From: Bin87 sp965204685 | GTDB lineage: Bacteria > Chloroflexota > Dehalococcoidia > Lucifugimonadales > UBA3495 | DNA length: 64,000 bases | Direction: 5' to 3' | NCBI GenBank assembly: GCA_965204685.1 | Contig: OZ242004.1 | Span: forward strand, 682,001-746,000 | Shown here: positions 26,931 through 34,952 of the stretch, piece by piece | Numbering within the stretch: position 1 is the first letter of the stretch | How the letters are laid out: each line of letters opens with the position of its first letter | The notes under the pieces: model-generated | What the model saw: only the letters and a program-made list of their open reading frames with translations | What the model was told of the DNA's origin: nothing | The model's database searches: none | Made by a program: the position numbers and the translations under genes

Positions 26931-27467
26931 ATGCTCACCTTGCAGCTTCGCGCTGGCATTCGGGGCGGGGTGCTTCGTATCCCGCGGTTCACTATTCCCC
27001 TGGTGTTGGGGCTTCTCGTGTCCAGTATCACGGCGGTTGCCTGCTCCACCGGCCAACCCGCCGCGGACTTCGCCCTGAAAACCTTCAAGGGCGAGGAGTT
27101 TCGCCTCTCCGAGCAGCGCGGCCAGGCGGTGGTCATCAACTTCTGGTATCCGTCCTGTCCGCCCTGCCGGGACGAGATGCCCGCCTTCCAGGAGGTCTGG
27201 GAGGAGTACCAGGACCGCGACGTGCGCTTCATCGGGCTGTTCGTGCCCCAGGGTTTCGACACGGAGGTTGAGGCCCGGCAGTTCGTCGACGAGTTCGGCC
27301 TGACCTTCGACTTCGCCACCGACGTGCGGGCGCGGGTGGCCCAGGAATACGCGGTGCAGTTCTTTCCGACCACCTACTTCATCGACCAGGCCGGCCGGAT
27401 ACACAAGATCGAGATCAGCCGAATGGATGTCGACACGCTGACCGAAATACTGGACGACCTGCTCTGA
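26931..27467 (+). CDS. TlpA/ResA-like thioredoxin-fold lipoprotein
   Basis: This 178-residue protein is a membrane-attached disulfide oxidoreductase. A signal peptide ends in a lipobox at TAVAC, then comes the redoxin domain with the active-site motif C-P-P-C (WYPSCPPCRDEMP) and the cis-Pro segment FFPTTYFID. Such proteins reduce disulfides in cytochrome c biogenesis or copper-centre assembly. The next gene overlaps it by one base (TGATG) and is CopD-like, which fits a role near copper or haem proteins; that link is inference from context. Confidence 0.88.
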   Translation: MLTLQLRAGIRGGVLRIPRFTIPLVLGLLVSSITAVACSTGQPAADFALKTFKGEEFRLSEQRGQAVVINFWYPSCPPCRDEMPAFQEVWEEYQDRDVRFIGLFVPQGFDTEVEARQFVDEFGLTFDFATDVRARVAQEYAVQFFPTTYFIDQAGRIHKIEISRMDVDTLTEILDDLL

Positions 27468-27928
27468 TGGTCGATGTGCTGGGCATCATCCTGCTCATCA
27501 TCCGCTGGGCGCACGCGCTGGCCGCGGTGGTGTGGATCGGCGGCAGCCTGTTCATGCTGCTGGCCGGCCGCCCCGCGCTGCGCACCGCCGACTCGGGCGG
27601 GCTGGTGGGAAGGGCACTGGCTACCGAGTTCCGGCCCATCGTCGTCACCGCTATCGCAGTGCTCATCATTTCCGGCGTGATTCTCACCGTGGACCGCCTC
27701 ACTTCGGACGCCGCCGGCATGGCATACACCACCGTGCTGGTCGCCAAAATCCTGCTGGCGGTGTACGCTTTCATCGTGGCCTGGTTGCAGCCGCGACGCC
27801 GAGACCGACCCGCCGGCGGCATCGCCGGAGCGATGACCGGGCCGGTGGCGCTGACCATAGCCGGCGTCATCGTCATCGGACTGGCCGACATCCTCACCTG
27901 GTTATTCGAGAAAGGGATGGCGGGATAA
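27467..27928 (+). CDS. CopD-like integral membrane protein
   Basis: This 153-residue protein has four membrane helices. The first contains RWAHALAAVVWIGGSLF, a segment typical of CopD and related DUF2269-type proteins, where conserved His residues may bind haem or copper. Helices 2 to 4 are visible near residues 57-75, 89-105 and 125-147. It overlaps the TlpA-like gene by one base, so the two are probably made together. The precise role is uncertain. Confidence 0.75.
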   Translation: MVDVLGIILLIIRWAHALAAVVWIGGSLFMLLAGRPALRTADSGGLVGRALATEFRPIVVTAIAVLIISGVILTVDRLTSDAAGMAYTTVLVAKILLAVYAFIVAWLQPRRRDRPAGGIAGAMTGPVALTIAGVIVIGLADILTWLFEKGMAG

Positions 27929-27939
27929 CCCGACCGGGG

Positions 27940-28170
27940 GTGAACGAATTGAGAACCGACCTGCTGGACATACTGGCCTGCCCCGTCTGCAGGGGCACAC
28001 TGACCTTGGCGTCGCAGACCATCGCTCCGGACGACGCGCCGGACGCCGGAGAGGTGCTCACCGGGACGTTGACCTGTGCCGCCTGCGACGAGGTCTATCC
28101 CATCAGCGACGGCATACCCAACCTGCTCCCGCCGGAATTGCGTGACGCAGCAACGACGGCAGATCGCTAG
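27940..28170 (+). CDS. Trm112-like zinc protein
   Basis: This 76-residue protein has C-x2-C pairs in DILACPVCRGTL and TCAACDEVYP, followed by the ISDGIPNLLP end that marks the Trm112/YcaR family. In bacteria such proteins are small and may partner methyltransferases or deacylases. The GTG at 27940 and a TTG at 27949 are both possible starts. It reads convergently toward the selenoprotein gene at 28233 and ends at a shared hairpin. Confidence 0.75.
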   Translation: MNELRTDLLDILACPVCRGTLTLASQTIAPDDAPDAGEVLTGTLTCAACDEVYPISDGIPNLLPPELRDAATTADR

Positions 28171-28179
28171 GCAAAAGCG

Positions 28180-28206
28180 AGGGAGCCGGTGAGAAACCGG
28201 CTCCCT
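28180..28206. terminator. Bidirectional terminator-like hairpin
   Basis: A perfect 11-bp stem (28180-28190 pairing with 28196-28206) with loop GAGAA lies between the Trm112-like gene on plus and the selenoprotein gene on minus. It can serve both, although no T-run follows. Confidence 0.6.
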
Positions 28207-28232
28207 GCTGCCTCTGGGCGATTTAGCGAAAC

Positions 28233-28769
28233 TCAACCACCCGTCAAAATCGCTACCACTTCGGTCGCCAGACCCTCGGCGCGCTCCCGCAGGGCCGGGC
28301 GGTCCAGGTTCTCGATGGGATGCGCCGTGAAAATCGTCGGATAGTCTTCCGCCCCCCACATCTTGGCCATGGCGTTGGCCGTGGGGATGAACCGGTCGGT
28401 GCAGATGGTCGCGGAGGGGAGACCGGCCTTCTCAACGTGGATTCCGTCGTGCACACTGCACGCGCTGCAGCTCCCTCAATCGCCGATGGCCACCACCACC
28501 GAATCGACGTTGGCCACCAACTCCTCCAGTTCCTGCGGGTCGGCCGGTCGCGACGCGCTGGGCTTGCGCAGCCATCGCACCTCGCGGATCTCGTAGCGGT
28601 TGCGCAGGACCTCGGCCAGCTCTTCGAGCAGCACGTCCGCGTTGCGCTTGCTGTCGTCGATCAGACCCACCCGGGTGCCCGCCAGGGTGGGCAGGCGCGG
28701 CGCGCCGTCGAAAGGCGCAATGATGGGTTCCGTGGTCGGGTTGACCAGCGTGTATTGTTGAGTTGCCAT
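28233..28769 (-). CDS. UGSC-family selenoprotein (Sec at codon 98, in-frame TGA)
   Basis: The reading frame runs from the ATG at 28769 to the stop before 28233, crossing one in-frame TGA at 28478-28476. Reading that TGA as selenocysteine gives 178 residues with the motif U98-G-S-C101 in VAIGD-UGSC-SACSVHDGIHVEKAGLPS. This motif defines the known UGSC (seleno)protein family. It also resembles, from memory, the UGTC...IEKAGIP region of glycine reductase GrdB, so a UxxC redox centre is likely. A ribosome site (AGGAGG, seven bases before the ATG) and a perfect stem-loop 19 bases after the TGA support true decoding. It is the last gene of a three-gene unit, downstream of the conserved 365-residue protein at 28803-29900. 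Confidence 0.88.
28448..28475 (-). promoter_or_regulatory. Candidate bacterial SECIS element
   Basis: Directly after the in-frame TGA (28478-28476) a perfect 6-bp stem (28462-28457 with 28453-28448) closes a three-base loop GTG that begins with G. The loop starts 19 bases after TGA, inside the 16-37 base spacing known for bacterial SECIS elements. An overlapping alternative hairpin (CTGCA/TGCAG) also exists. Confidence 0.65.
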
Positions 28770-28802
28770 GTCCGGCCCTCCTGGATCCTGTTCCTGTCGT
28801 CG

Positions 28803-29900
28803 CTACGGTATGTTCACAGCCTTGGTAACGGCGGTGGAGCCTACCTTCGGTCCCCAACTGGGTATCACCGAAGAGGAATTAGATTCCTCGCCGCCGGCGA
28901 ATACTACCAGAATATCGTCCGGTTCGGGAATCAATGGAACCATCTCCGCCTCGTCGCCCGGTTCAACGTCCCCGCGCAATACCAGGCCGCGCTTCAGGTC
29001 GGCCACGGAACGCTGGATATTTGCGTGCAGGTACTCCCTGACCTGTTGCTTCGTCCAGTCCCGCCACAGGTTGCTGTTGCCGGCGATGGTGATCCCCACC
29101 TGCCCCTGCCGGATGCCCACGGACACGTCGCCTACCGACCCTGAGGTGGACATTGAAGTTCCCAACGACGACGCCACATCCGCAATGGCGTACAGGATGG
29201 CCTCGGGCCGCCCCACCGACCTTACTTGCCGTGGAGCTTCACTGGCGAACACTGTAACCGTACTATCCCCGGCGTCGAAGCCGCGGTCCACGTGCAGCGG
29301 CGTCCAGTGGGTTTCGCCCTCCGCCTCGGCGATGCAGTAGGTGTACTTGCCGGGGTGTCCGATGACGCTCCGGTCGAAAAGCCCGGGGATGGCGGCGCAG
29401 GCGTTCATCAGGATGAGCCGTATGGCCCGCCCGATGGTGCCGTTGGCCCGGTTGCCCGGCCCGAACAGGTTGTTGCGACTGTTCAGACCGATCTGCTCGC
29501 GGATGGGCCCGTTGACGATGCACAGCACCGCCGCGCCGCCCATGCTGGAGGACGGCCCCACCAGGTTGAACACTGGGTCCAGCATGGCCTCGGAAGCAGC
29601 CAGTACCACGGGGAAATACTCGGGCAGACAGCCGGCCATCACGGCGTTGGCTGCCGCCTTCTCCACCGTGATCACCCGGCGCCGCTCCGGCAACTCTCCG
29701 ATAACGTCGTCGGGGTTTCGGCCGGCGTAGCCGATGAACTCGGCGACCCGCACCGTGGTGGGCGGGACCACGGGCAGGCCGTCGCTCCAGCCCAATTCGT
29801 AGCCTTTCTCGATGGCGGAAAGGGCGTCGTCCCAAGTGGTGGTGGTAACGTCGGTAAAATTCGTGGTCAATTTGTTTGCCTCTCGGTGAGTATATGTCAT
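28803..29900 (-). CDS. Conserved partner protein of the UGSC selenoprotein
   Basis: This 365-residue protein is homologous to the C-terminal part (about residues 195-573) of the fusion at 55751-57472. Shared blocks include MAGCLPEYFPVVLAA versus MAGCQPAQFPILLAA, CIVNGPIREQIGLNS versus ILVNGPIAAKAGINY, and GPGNRANGTIGRAIRL versus GPGVVNKANTAIGRALRL. It has no signal peptide, so it is cytoplasmic. I do not recognise its family. It starts one base after the end of the interrupted nuclease-like gene at 29901 and ends 33 bases before the UGSC gene, so the three are one transcription unit. I infer it is the substrate-binding or catalytic partner of the selenoprotein. Confidence 0.85.
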   Translation of the reverse strand: MTYTHREANKLTTNFTDVTTTTWDDALSAIEKGYELGWSDGLPVVPPTTVRVAEFIGYAGRNPDDVIGELPERRRVITVEKAAANAVMAGCLPEYFPVVLAASEAMLDPVFNLVGPSSSMGGAAVLCIVNGPIREQIGLNSRNNLFGPGNRANGTIGRAIRLILMNACAAIPGLFDRSVIGHPGKYTYCIAEAEGETHWTPLHVDRGFDAGDSTVTVFASEAPRQVRSVGRPEAILYAIADVASSLGTSMSTSGSVGDVSVGIRQGQVGITIAGNSNLWRDWTKQQVREYLHANIQRSVADLKRGLVLRGDVEPGDEAEMVPLIPEPDDILVVFAGGEESNSSSVIPSWGPKVGSTAVTKAVNIP

Positions 29901-30401
29901 CTACTCGGAGTCAAAGCCGGGCATTTCGTAGCGGATAAGGGTTACGCCAAGTTGGTCAGCGGCGTCGGCCAGCTCGTCGGGCTACGGGGCGTTAGCCACG
30001 CAGAAGGTTTTGGTGTTGACGCCGGTCAGGTTTTGCAGCAGGACGGCCCGACGCCGCGCGTTGTGAACGTCCTGCTCGTTGATGGTTACCGAAACCTCGA
30101 CTACGACGTGGATTTCTGACTGGTCGCCGATGGGCACGCCGCTGGCGATGATGTCGACGACCCGGCCTTGGTCAAACTGCTGACAGGTCAGTCTTCCGTC
30201 CCGGCGAGCCTGCACAAGCAGGTTGTTAATGTCGGAACGGTCAGCAAGGGCAATATCGGCGAAATGATCAACCAAAACCAGTTCGATTTGTTCAGAGCAT
30301 TTTCTCTCGCACAACTCGTTGAGCATATCGTCAACCTGTCTGACCAGTTGGCGAGCGATGGACTCCGGCGACAGCGCTTGTTCAGTCAATTCGGTGGTCA
30401 C
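29901..30401 (-). pseudogene. PD-(D/E)xK-like protein gene interrupted by an in-frame TAG
   Basis: From the ATG at 30401 the frame encodes 139 residues up to TAG at 29984-29982. The same frame continues for 26 more sense codons (PDELADAADQLGVTL, IRYEMPGFDSE) to a TAG at 29901-29903, exactly one base before the next gene. Fused through the stop, the product of 166 positions looks complete. The core IASG and VVVEVSVTINEQDVHNARRR match the D and E positions of a PD-(D/E)xK nuclease-like fold seen in bacterial proteins of unknown role. The interruption could be a real nonsense mutation or an error; TAG is an ordinary stop elsewhere in this window. Confidence 0.65.
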
Positions 30402-30465
30402 GGCGGTGTCGGCTCAGACGGGCGATTACCGGCGTGCAGTTTAGCACTTTCACCCCTCCGGCGTT

Positions 30466-31797
30466 TTACCGGCAATGCTTGTCCAGACGGGACATCGCCT
30501 CGTCTAGGCGACGTACGTCAAATGCGGCCCTGATGGCCTCTCCGGACTTCGTGTCCGTCCCCACAGTTAACGTGTCTACCTTTCGGTATGAGGCTATCCG
30601 GCCTGGGCCGTCGCCCACGTAAGCCCCCGGCAACGACCTATTGCGTGATGTTTGTTCCGTTGAGAATAACTGCCAGCTCTCGGACTGCGCTATTCCGTTT
30701 CCATAGCGCACCTGCACGCGATGGCTGGAACTGTGTAGTGTTCCATCGGGTAGATTTATCTCAAATGCGTCTTCGGCCACGATTGGGCGAGCGCTGCCCC
30801 AATCAAATGTAACCGCTTTATCGCTATTGGCTCGGCACCAGATTTCAACGAAAATATCAAGCAAACCTTCGGCGTATAAAGTGACGCTGTATCCAGACTT
30901 GCCGGATGTGCTCTCCCATTCCTCGTACACCCATTTGCCGTAAGCGTCCGGTTCCTGGCAACGTTCCGGGTACTGAGAGAGGGCGTATTCCAAATTGCGG
31001 ACGTCGAACTCCACCTTAACCATCTCAGAATCTGTATCAGCCCAGACAGTCAACGTATTTGTCTGTCGCAGTTGAGCTATAAAGCCGGCGTATGCTCCGC
31101 GGTTGTAAGGATGCCGTATAACTGACCACCCGTCTTGATACAGCCACCAGACTTCCTTTCCTGAATCGGCGTCGTCGAAACGAACGCTAACCGAATGCCC
31201 AGTAACCCAAACTTCGCCGGCTTCATTCGTGAGTTCCTTGCCTTGTGCCAAAACTGCGTTGTCGCCCCAGTTCACTCCAACCCAGGTGAGGCCGCCGTGA
31301 CGGCAGCTCAGGTGAAGACGAACGTCGGATGAATTCTTACTGCCCACGGTAATATCGTGGACGGTCTCACCCGATTGATCTTGCCACTTATAATCTTCCC
31401 ACTTGCCATAAGGATTGGGAGTCGGTGTTGGCCGGGGCGTGTTAGTTGGGCGTGGGGTATTGGGAGGTTTGGGTGTATTGGTTGGCACCGGCGTTGGAGT
31501 GGCAGTGGGGTATGGAGTGTGAGTTGGAAGTGGCGTATAGGTAGGCAACGGCGTGTAAGTCGGTTGCGGGGCGACCGTGGGATCAGGCGTGTTGGTGGGG
31601 ATCAGAGTGTTCGTTGCAGTCGGGGCCAGCGCGGCGGTGGGAACAGGCGTATCAGCAGGCAACGGCGTGGCGGCCACTGGTTCAGCGGTACTCGCCGGCG
31701 GCGGGATCGGGGTGGGTACAGCTTCGGTAGCGCAGCCGAGGGCCAGCAGGATTATGCCGACAGTGATGGAGAGCTTCATTATCAGGTTGCCAAGCAT
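30466..31797 (-). CDS. Lipoprotein with Pro/Thr linker and duplicated C-terminal domain
   Basis: This 443-residue protein has a short lipoprotein signal with lipobox L-A-L-G-C near residue 22. Residues about 27-128 are almost entirely Pro and Thr (TPTP-type linker), typical of Chloroflexota surface proteins. Two related domains of about 150 residues follow: each starts with YGKW, contains a cysteine, a DGW- or SWQLF-type strand and RRL/RNL-DEA-type helix, and ends near a C (ERCQEP, DKHCR). The ATG at 31797 has GGAGG seven bases upstream. I do not recognise the domain. It is probably surface exposed. Confidence 0.75.
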   Translation of the reverse strand: MLGNLIMKLSITVGIILLALGCATEAVPTPIPPPASTAEPVAATPLPADTPVPTAALAPTATNTLIPTNTPDPTVAPQPTYTPLPTYTPLPTHTPYPTATPTPVPTNTPKPPNTPRPTNTPRPTPTPNPYGKWEDYKWQDQSGETVHDITVGSKNSSDVRLHLSCRHGGLTWVGVNWGDNAVLAQGKELTNEAGEVWVTGHSVSVRFDDADSGKEVWWLYQDGWSVIRHPYNRGAYAGFIAQLRQTNTLTVWADTDSEMVKVEFDVRNLEYALSQYPERCQEPDAYGKWVYEEWESTSGKSGYSVTLYAEGLLDIFVEIWCRANSDKAVTFDWGSARPIVAEDAFEINLPDGTLHSSSHRVQVRYGNGIAQSESWQLFSTEQTSRNRSLPGAYVGDGPGRIASYRKVDTLTVGTDTKSGEAIRAAFDVRRLDEAMSRLDKHCR

Positions 31798-31881
31798 CGT
31801 TATTCCTCCGTATGCCGCCGGCCCGGCACAGCCCCATGCGTATAATAACAGCGATGATGCAGTTCGTGAGTGAGGCTATCA

Positions 31882-32628
31882 ATGACAACTGCCAGGCCCC
31901 AACCACGTTCCAGTCCGCCATCCGCCCTGGCTGACGGCGACCCCAGGCCCCGACTGTTCACCGGCCACGAGTATCGCGTCATGAAAGACTCCGGCATCAT
32001 CGCCGGCGGCGAGCCTGTCGAGCTGCGGGAAGGAAGGATATTGTACCGGCGCGACGACAACGGCCCGGAATGGCGGCGGTTCACCAACGCCGAATACCAC
32101 GCTATGGACGATGCCGGCGTTTTTGCTCCTGGCGAGCGCGTCCAATCGGTAGTGGGAGAGATAGTTGTAATGTCACCCATGGGAAGCCGCCACGCCGCCG
32201 GTGTCACCTTGATTAACGAAGCGTTTTATCCATCGGGACAACTGTCCGGTCGTGCGTCTACCAGGTCGCAGCTCCCGGTGGTCGTTCCGGACAATTCTGA
32301 ACCCGAACCGGATCTTATGCTGCTGGTCCGACGTGACGATGGGTACGCCCGGGCGCACCCACGACCAGAGGATGTCCTGCTGCTGGTGGAAGTGGCGGAT
32401 TCGACGCTGGCCTATGACCGGCGCGTCAAGCTCCCGCTCTACGCCGCCGCCGACATTCCCGAGTCCTGGCTGATGAACTTGCAGGACGACGTAATCGAGG
32501 CTCATACTGCCCCGGCGCCCAGCGGCTATCGTACAGTGCGACGTTACCACCTCGGAGACGCCATCGCGCCAATCACGTTCCCCGAACTGCTCATCCCGGT
32601 GTCTCAACTCATCCCCGTGCGCGAGTAG
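31882..32628 (+). CDS. Uma2/DUF820 family protein with duplicated N-terminal segment
   Basis: This protein of 248 residues from this start has two related N-terminal blocks: FTGHEYRVMKDSGIIAGGEPV and FTNAEYHAMDDAGVFAPGERV, each followed by a VELREG/VVGEI-like strand. Only the second block continues into the canonical Uma2 core, with acidic positions in SEPEPDLMLL and DVLLLVEVADSTLAYDR, and YAAADIPESWLMNL. The ATG at 31882 is preferred since GAGG lies six bases upstream; a GTG at 31870 is also in frame. It is the fourth Uma2 gene of this window. It converges on the NHL gene through a shared terminator. Confidence 0.85.
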   Translation: MTTARPQPRSSPPSALADGDPRPRLFTGHEYRVMKDSGIIAGGEPVELREGRILYRRDDNGPEWRRFTNAEYHAMDDAGVFAPGERVQSVVGEIVVMSPMGSRHAAGVTLINEAFYPSGQLSGRASTRSQLPVVVPDNSEPEPDLMLLVRRDDGYARAHPRPEDVLLLVEVADSTLAYDRRVKLPLYAAADIPESWLMNLQDDVIEAHTAPAPSGYRTVRRYHLGDAIAPITFPELLIPVSQLIPVRE

Positions 32629-32640
32629 CGACAGACGTCA

Positions 32641-32668
32641 GGGGCGGCCCACTGTTGCCGGCCGCCCC
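32641..32668. terminator. Bidirectional terminator-like hairpin
   Basis: A perfect 9-bp GC stem (GGGGCGGCC at 32641-32649 with GGCCGCCCC at 32660-32668) with a 10-base loop sits between the convergent Uma2 and NHL genes, so it may stop both. Confidence 0.6.
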
Positions 32669-32704
32669 CGTATCGCCATTGCGTTACCGTAGGGCAGTGG
32701 GAAC

Positions 32705-33652
32705 CTACGCCTTGGCGTACTTGGAGAAGCTGCGCAGCTCGCGCGGCGGGTCCATGTGGCTGCCGCGGATGGTGTAGGACACCTCGGACACGTACACCGC
32801 GCCGGTGCTGTCCACGGCGATCCCGTGCGGCGCGATGAACTGGCCAGCGCCCTCGCCTTCTTCAGGAGCGCCGAATACGCAGACCCGGTTGCCCTCTCGG
32901 TCGTAGATGGTGACCCGGTGACCCAGGCCCGGCGCGTCGTCCACACCGCCCATGCCGTTGAGCTCGCCCACGTAGATGTGGCCGCCCCAGTACACCATGG
33001 CGTCCGGTCGATGGATGTTGCTCCACATCTCCGTGAAGTTGCCGTCGGTGTCGAACAGCTGGATGCGGTGGCACTCGCGGTCCACCACGTACACGCGCTC
33101 GTCCTCGTCGAAGGCGATGTTGTGCGGGCGGATGAACTGCCCGGCGTCGATGCCCGGCTCACCCCAGGAGAACTTGTACTGGCCCTCGGCGGTGTACACG
33201 TGAATGCGGGAGTTTCCATACCCGTCAGAGACGTAGATATCGCCGTTGCTGGGCCGGATGGCCGCAGAGGTCGGGCGGTTGAAGGGCTGGCCGCTCCAGC
33301 GAGGCGCCGGATGGTTCTTCTCACCGATCTCCATCAGCTTCTCGCCGGTGACGCTGAACTTCTGGATGGTGTGGATGCCATCATCGGCGGCCAGCAGGGT
33401 GTCATCGGCGGCGCTGTAATACAGTCCGTGGGTGCGGTTCTCGCTGAAGTGTCCCTGGCCGAAGGACCGCTCGAAGTTGCCATCCTTGTCGAAGACCATG
33501 ATGGGATGTTCGCCGCGGGTCAGGATGAAGACGCGGTCGTCGCCGTCCACGGCCACGCCGGGGCACTCCAGCAGGCGCATGCCGTCCGGCAGCTTCAGCC
33601 AGTCCTCGACGAAGGTGTATTGAAAATCTCCCTGGCCAAAAGTTTCAGGCAT
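32705..33652 (-). CDS. NHL-repeat beta-propeller protein, peptidylglycine lyase-like
   Basis: The 315-residue protein consists of NHL-type repeats with the usual alternation of IAVDxxGxVYV and FDxxGxF segments (for example CPGVAVDGDDRVFILTRGEH, RPHNIAFDEDERVYVVDREC and APHGIAVDSTGAVYVSEVSY). The pattern resembles peptidyl-alpha-hydroxyglycine lyase-like and other metal-using six-bladed NHL proteins. The Met at 33652 is chosen since GGGAG lies seven bases upstream; a longer start at 33706 lacks a ribosome site. No signal peptide is present, so it is probably cytoplasmic. Confidence 0.85.
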   Translation of the reverse strand: MPETFGQGDFQYTFVEDWLKLPDGMRLLECPGVAVDGDDRVFILTRGEHPIMVFDKDGNFERSFGQGHFSENRTHGLYYSAADDTLLAADDGIHTIQKFSVTGEKLMEIGEKNHPAPRWSGQPFNRPTSAAIRPSNGDIYVSDGYGNSRIHVYTAEGQYKFSWGEPGIDAGQFIRPHNIAFDEDERVYVVDRECHRIQLFDTDGNFTEMWSNIHRPDAMVYWGGHIYVGELNGMGGVDDAPGLGHRVTIYDREGNRVCVFGAPEEGEGAGQFIAPHGIAVDSTGAVYVSEVSYTIRGSHMDPPRELRSFSKYAKA

Positions 33653-33704
33653 AATCTTCTCCCTTGCAGATGCGTGTTGTGTCGTGAACCCGCCATCAAC
33701 CGTC

Positions 33705-33724
33705 ATTCCGGCTTGCGCCGGAAT
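33705..33724. repeat. Small palindromic extragenic element
   Basis: An 8-bp perfect inverted repeat (ATTCCGGC, then TTGC, then GCCGGAAT) lies upstream of the NHL gene. The motif type is a widespread extragenic repeat; only this clear copy was seen in the window. Confidence 0.5.
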
Positions 33725-33793
33725 CCAGTGGCTCCGGCAACCGGCGGGTTCGGCGAGGCTTTTTCATTCGGGGCTATCTTACTTGCCGCCGCA

Positions 33794-34570
33794 CTACTGG
33801 GCAATACATCCGCCGTCGATGACCAGTTCCGCGCCCGTCACGAAGGAAGCTTCGTCCGACGCCAGGTACAGTACTCCGTAGGCCACCTCGATGGGGTGCG
33901 CGCGCCGTCCCAGGGGTACCAGCGCCAAACGTTGCGCCGCGATCTCCGGGTCCGCGTAGGTCGATTCGCTCATGGGTGTCATGATCGGCCCGGGATGCAC
34001 CGAGTTGGCGCGGATGCCCTCGCGGGCGTGCTGCACGGCGGTAGCCTTGGTGAACAGGCGCACTGCGCCTTTGGATGCGTTGTACGGATGCGACCGGGAC
34101 CACGCTCCGGTCATCCCCGCGATGGAAGAAATGTTGATGATCGACCCGCCGCCGGCCCGACGCATTGCCGGGATGGCCGCTCTGGTTCCCAGGAACACGC
34201 CCTTGGAGTTGATGTCCATCACCCGGTCCCATTGCTCCACGCTGGTGTCTTCCAGCGAGATATTGCGCGCCCCGCCCTCGACGGAGATGCTGATGCCGGC
34301 GTTGTTCACCAGCGCGTCCAGCTTGCCGTAGCGTTCTTCGGCTAATGCGACGATGGCCTGCCAGTCCGCTTCGCTGGTAACGTCCAGATGGGTATAGGCC
34401 ACGTCCAGGCCCTCGGCACGGCAATCCGCCTCCACCTGCTGCCCAAGATCGTCCAGGATGTCGCCGAAGACGACCTTCGCTCCCTCTCGGGCAAACAGTA
34501 GTACCTCCTCCGCGCCCATACCGCGGGCGCCGCCGCTGATTATGGCAACTTTGTCGTCCATTCGGCCCAT
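33794..34570 (-). CDS. Short-chain dehydrogenase/reductase (SDR), classical
   Basis: This 258-residue SDR is the third of its type here. It has GGARGMG near residue 15, NNAGISISV, catalytic Ser in INISSIAG, catalytic YNASKGAV and a C-terminal GAELVIDGG. The start at 34570 has GGGAGG six bases upstream and places the cofactor motif at the N-terminus, whereas the frame is open to 34696. The NHL and SDR genes are not tightly linked. The substrate is unknown. Confidence 0.93.
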   Translation of the reverse strand: MGRMDDKVAIISGGARGMGAEEVLLFAREGAKVVFGDILDDLGQQVEADCRAEGLDVAYTHLDVTSEADWQAIVALAEERYGKLDALVNNAGISISVEGGARNISLEDTSVEQWDRVMDINSKGVFLGTRAAIPAMRRAGGGSIINISSIAGMTGAWSRSHPYNASKGAVRLFTKATAVQHAREGIRANSVHPGPIMTPMSESTYADPEIAAQRLALVPLGRRAHPIEVAYGVLYLASDEASFVTGAELVIDGGCIAQ

Positions 34571-34598
34571 GATTTGCCTCCCGTGGAAAGCCGGCGGT

Positions 34599-34952
34599 TC
34601 ACTTGGCCGGCAGGTTGTCGTCGATGATGGCTTGCAGTTGGCGGACGAGTGGCGGGAGATGCACTTGAATAACCAACCATAGTTCGTCCAGGTCAACCGT
34701 GTCGTAGTCGTAGATCAGCACGTTTCGAAGGTCGGTGGTATCCTGCCACGGAACAGCTGGGTAACGGGAACGGAACTCCAGTGGTACCGGCCGCGCCGCT
34801 TCCCCAACAACTTCCATCCACCTGATGAGCGCCGCTTCCAGCATCTCATCATCGTCAAGATCAGACCGGGAGCGGCCTTGCATTGTGGTCAAAATGCGCT
34901 GCGCGTTGTCACGCATTTGCTGCACGGAGACCATGGGGTCACGGCGCGACAT
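34599..34952 (-). CDS. hepT: HepT-like (DUF86) toxin with altered catalytic motif
   Basis: This 117-residue HEPN protein is the toxin partner of the nucleotidyltransferase gene upstream. DUF86 toxins use the RNase motif R-x4-6-H-x-Y. Here the motif reads RNVLIYDYDTV: arginine and the last tyrosine are kept, but the histidine position is tyrosine (TAC rather than CAC). RNA cleavage may therefore be lost. The start Met at 34952 lies inside the end of mntA (14-base overlap), a normal arrangement for the pair. Confidence 0.75.
   Translation of the reverse strand: MSRRDPMVSVQQMRDNAQRILTTMQGRSRSDLDDDEMLEAALIRWMEVVGEAARPVPLEFRSRYPAVPWQDTTDLRNVLIYDYDTVDLDELWLVIQVHLPPLVRQLQAIIDDNLPAK

Noticed and set aside
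28476..28478. Frameshift instead of Sec at the first locus
   Set aside because: Both halves are in one phase and only a TGA separates them, so no shift is needed.
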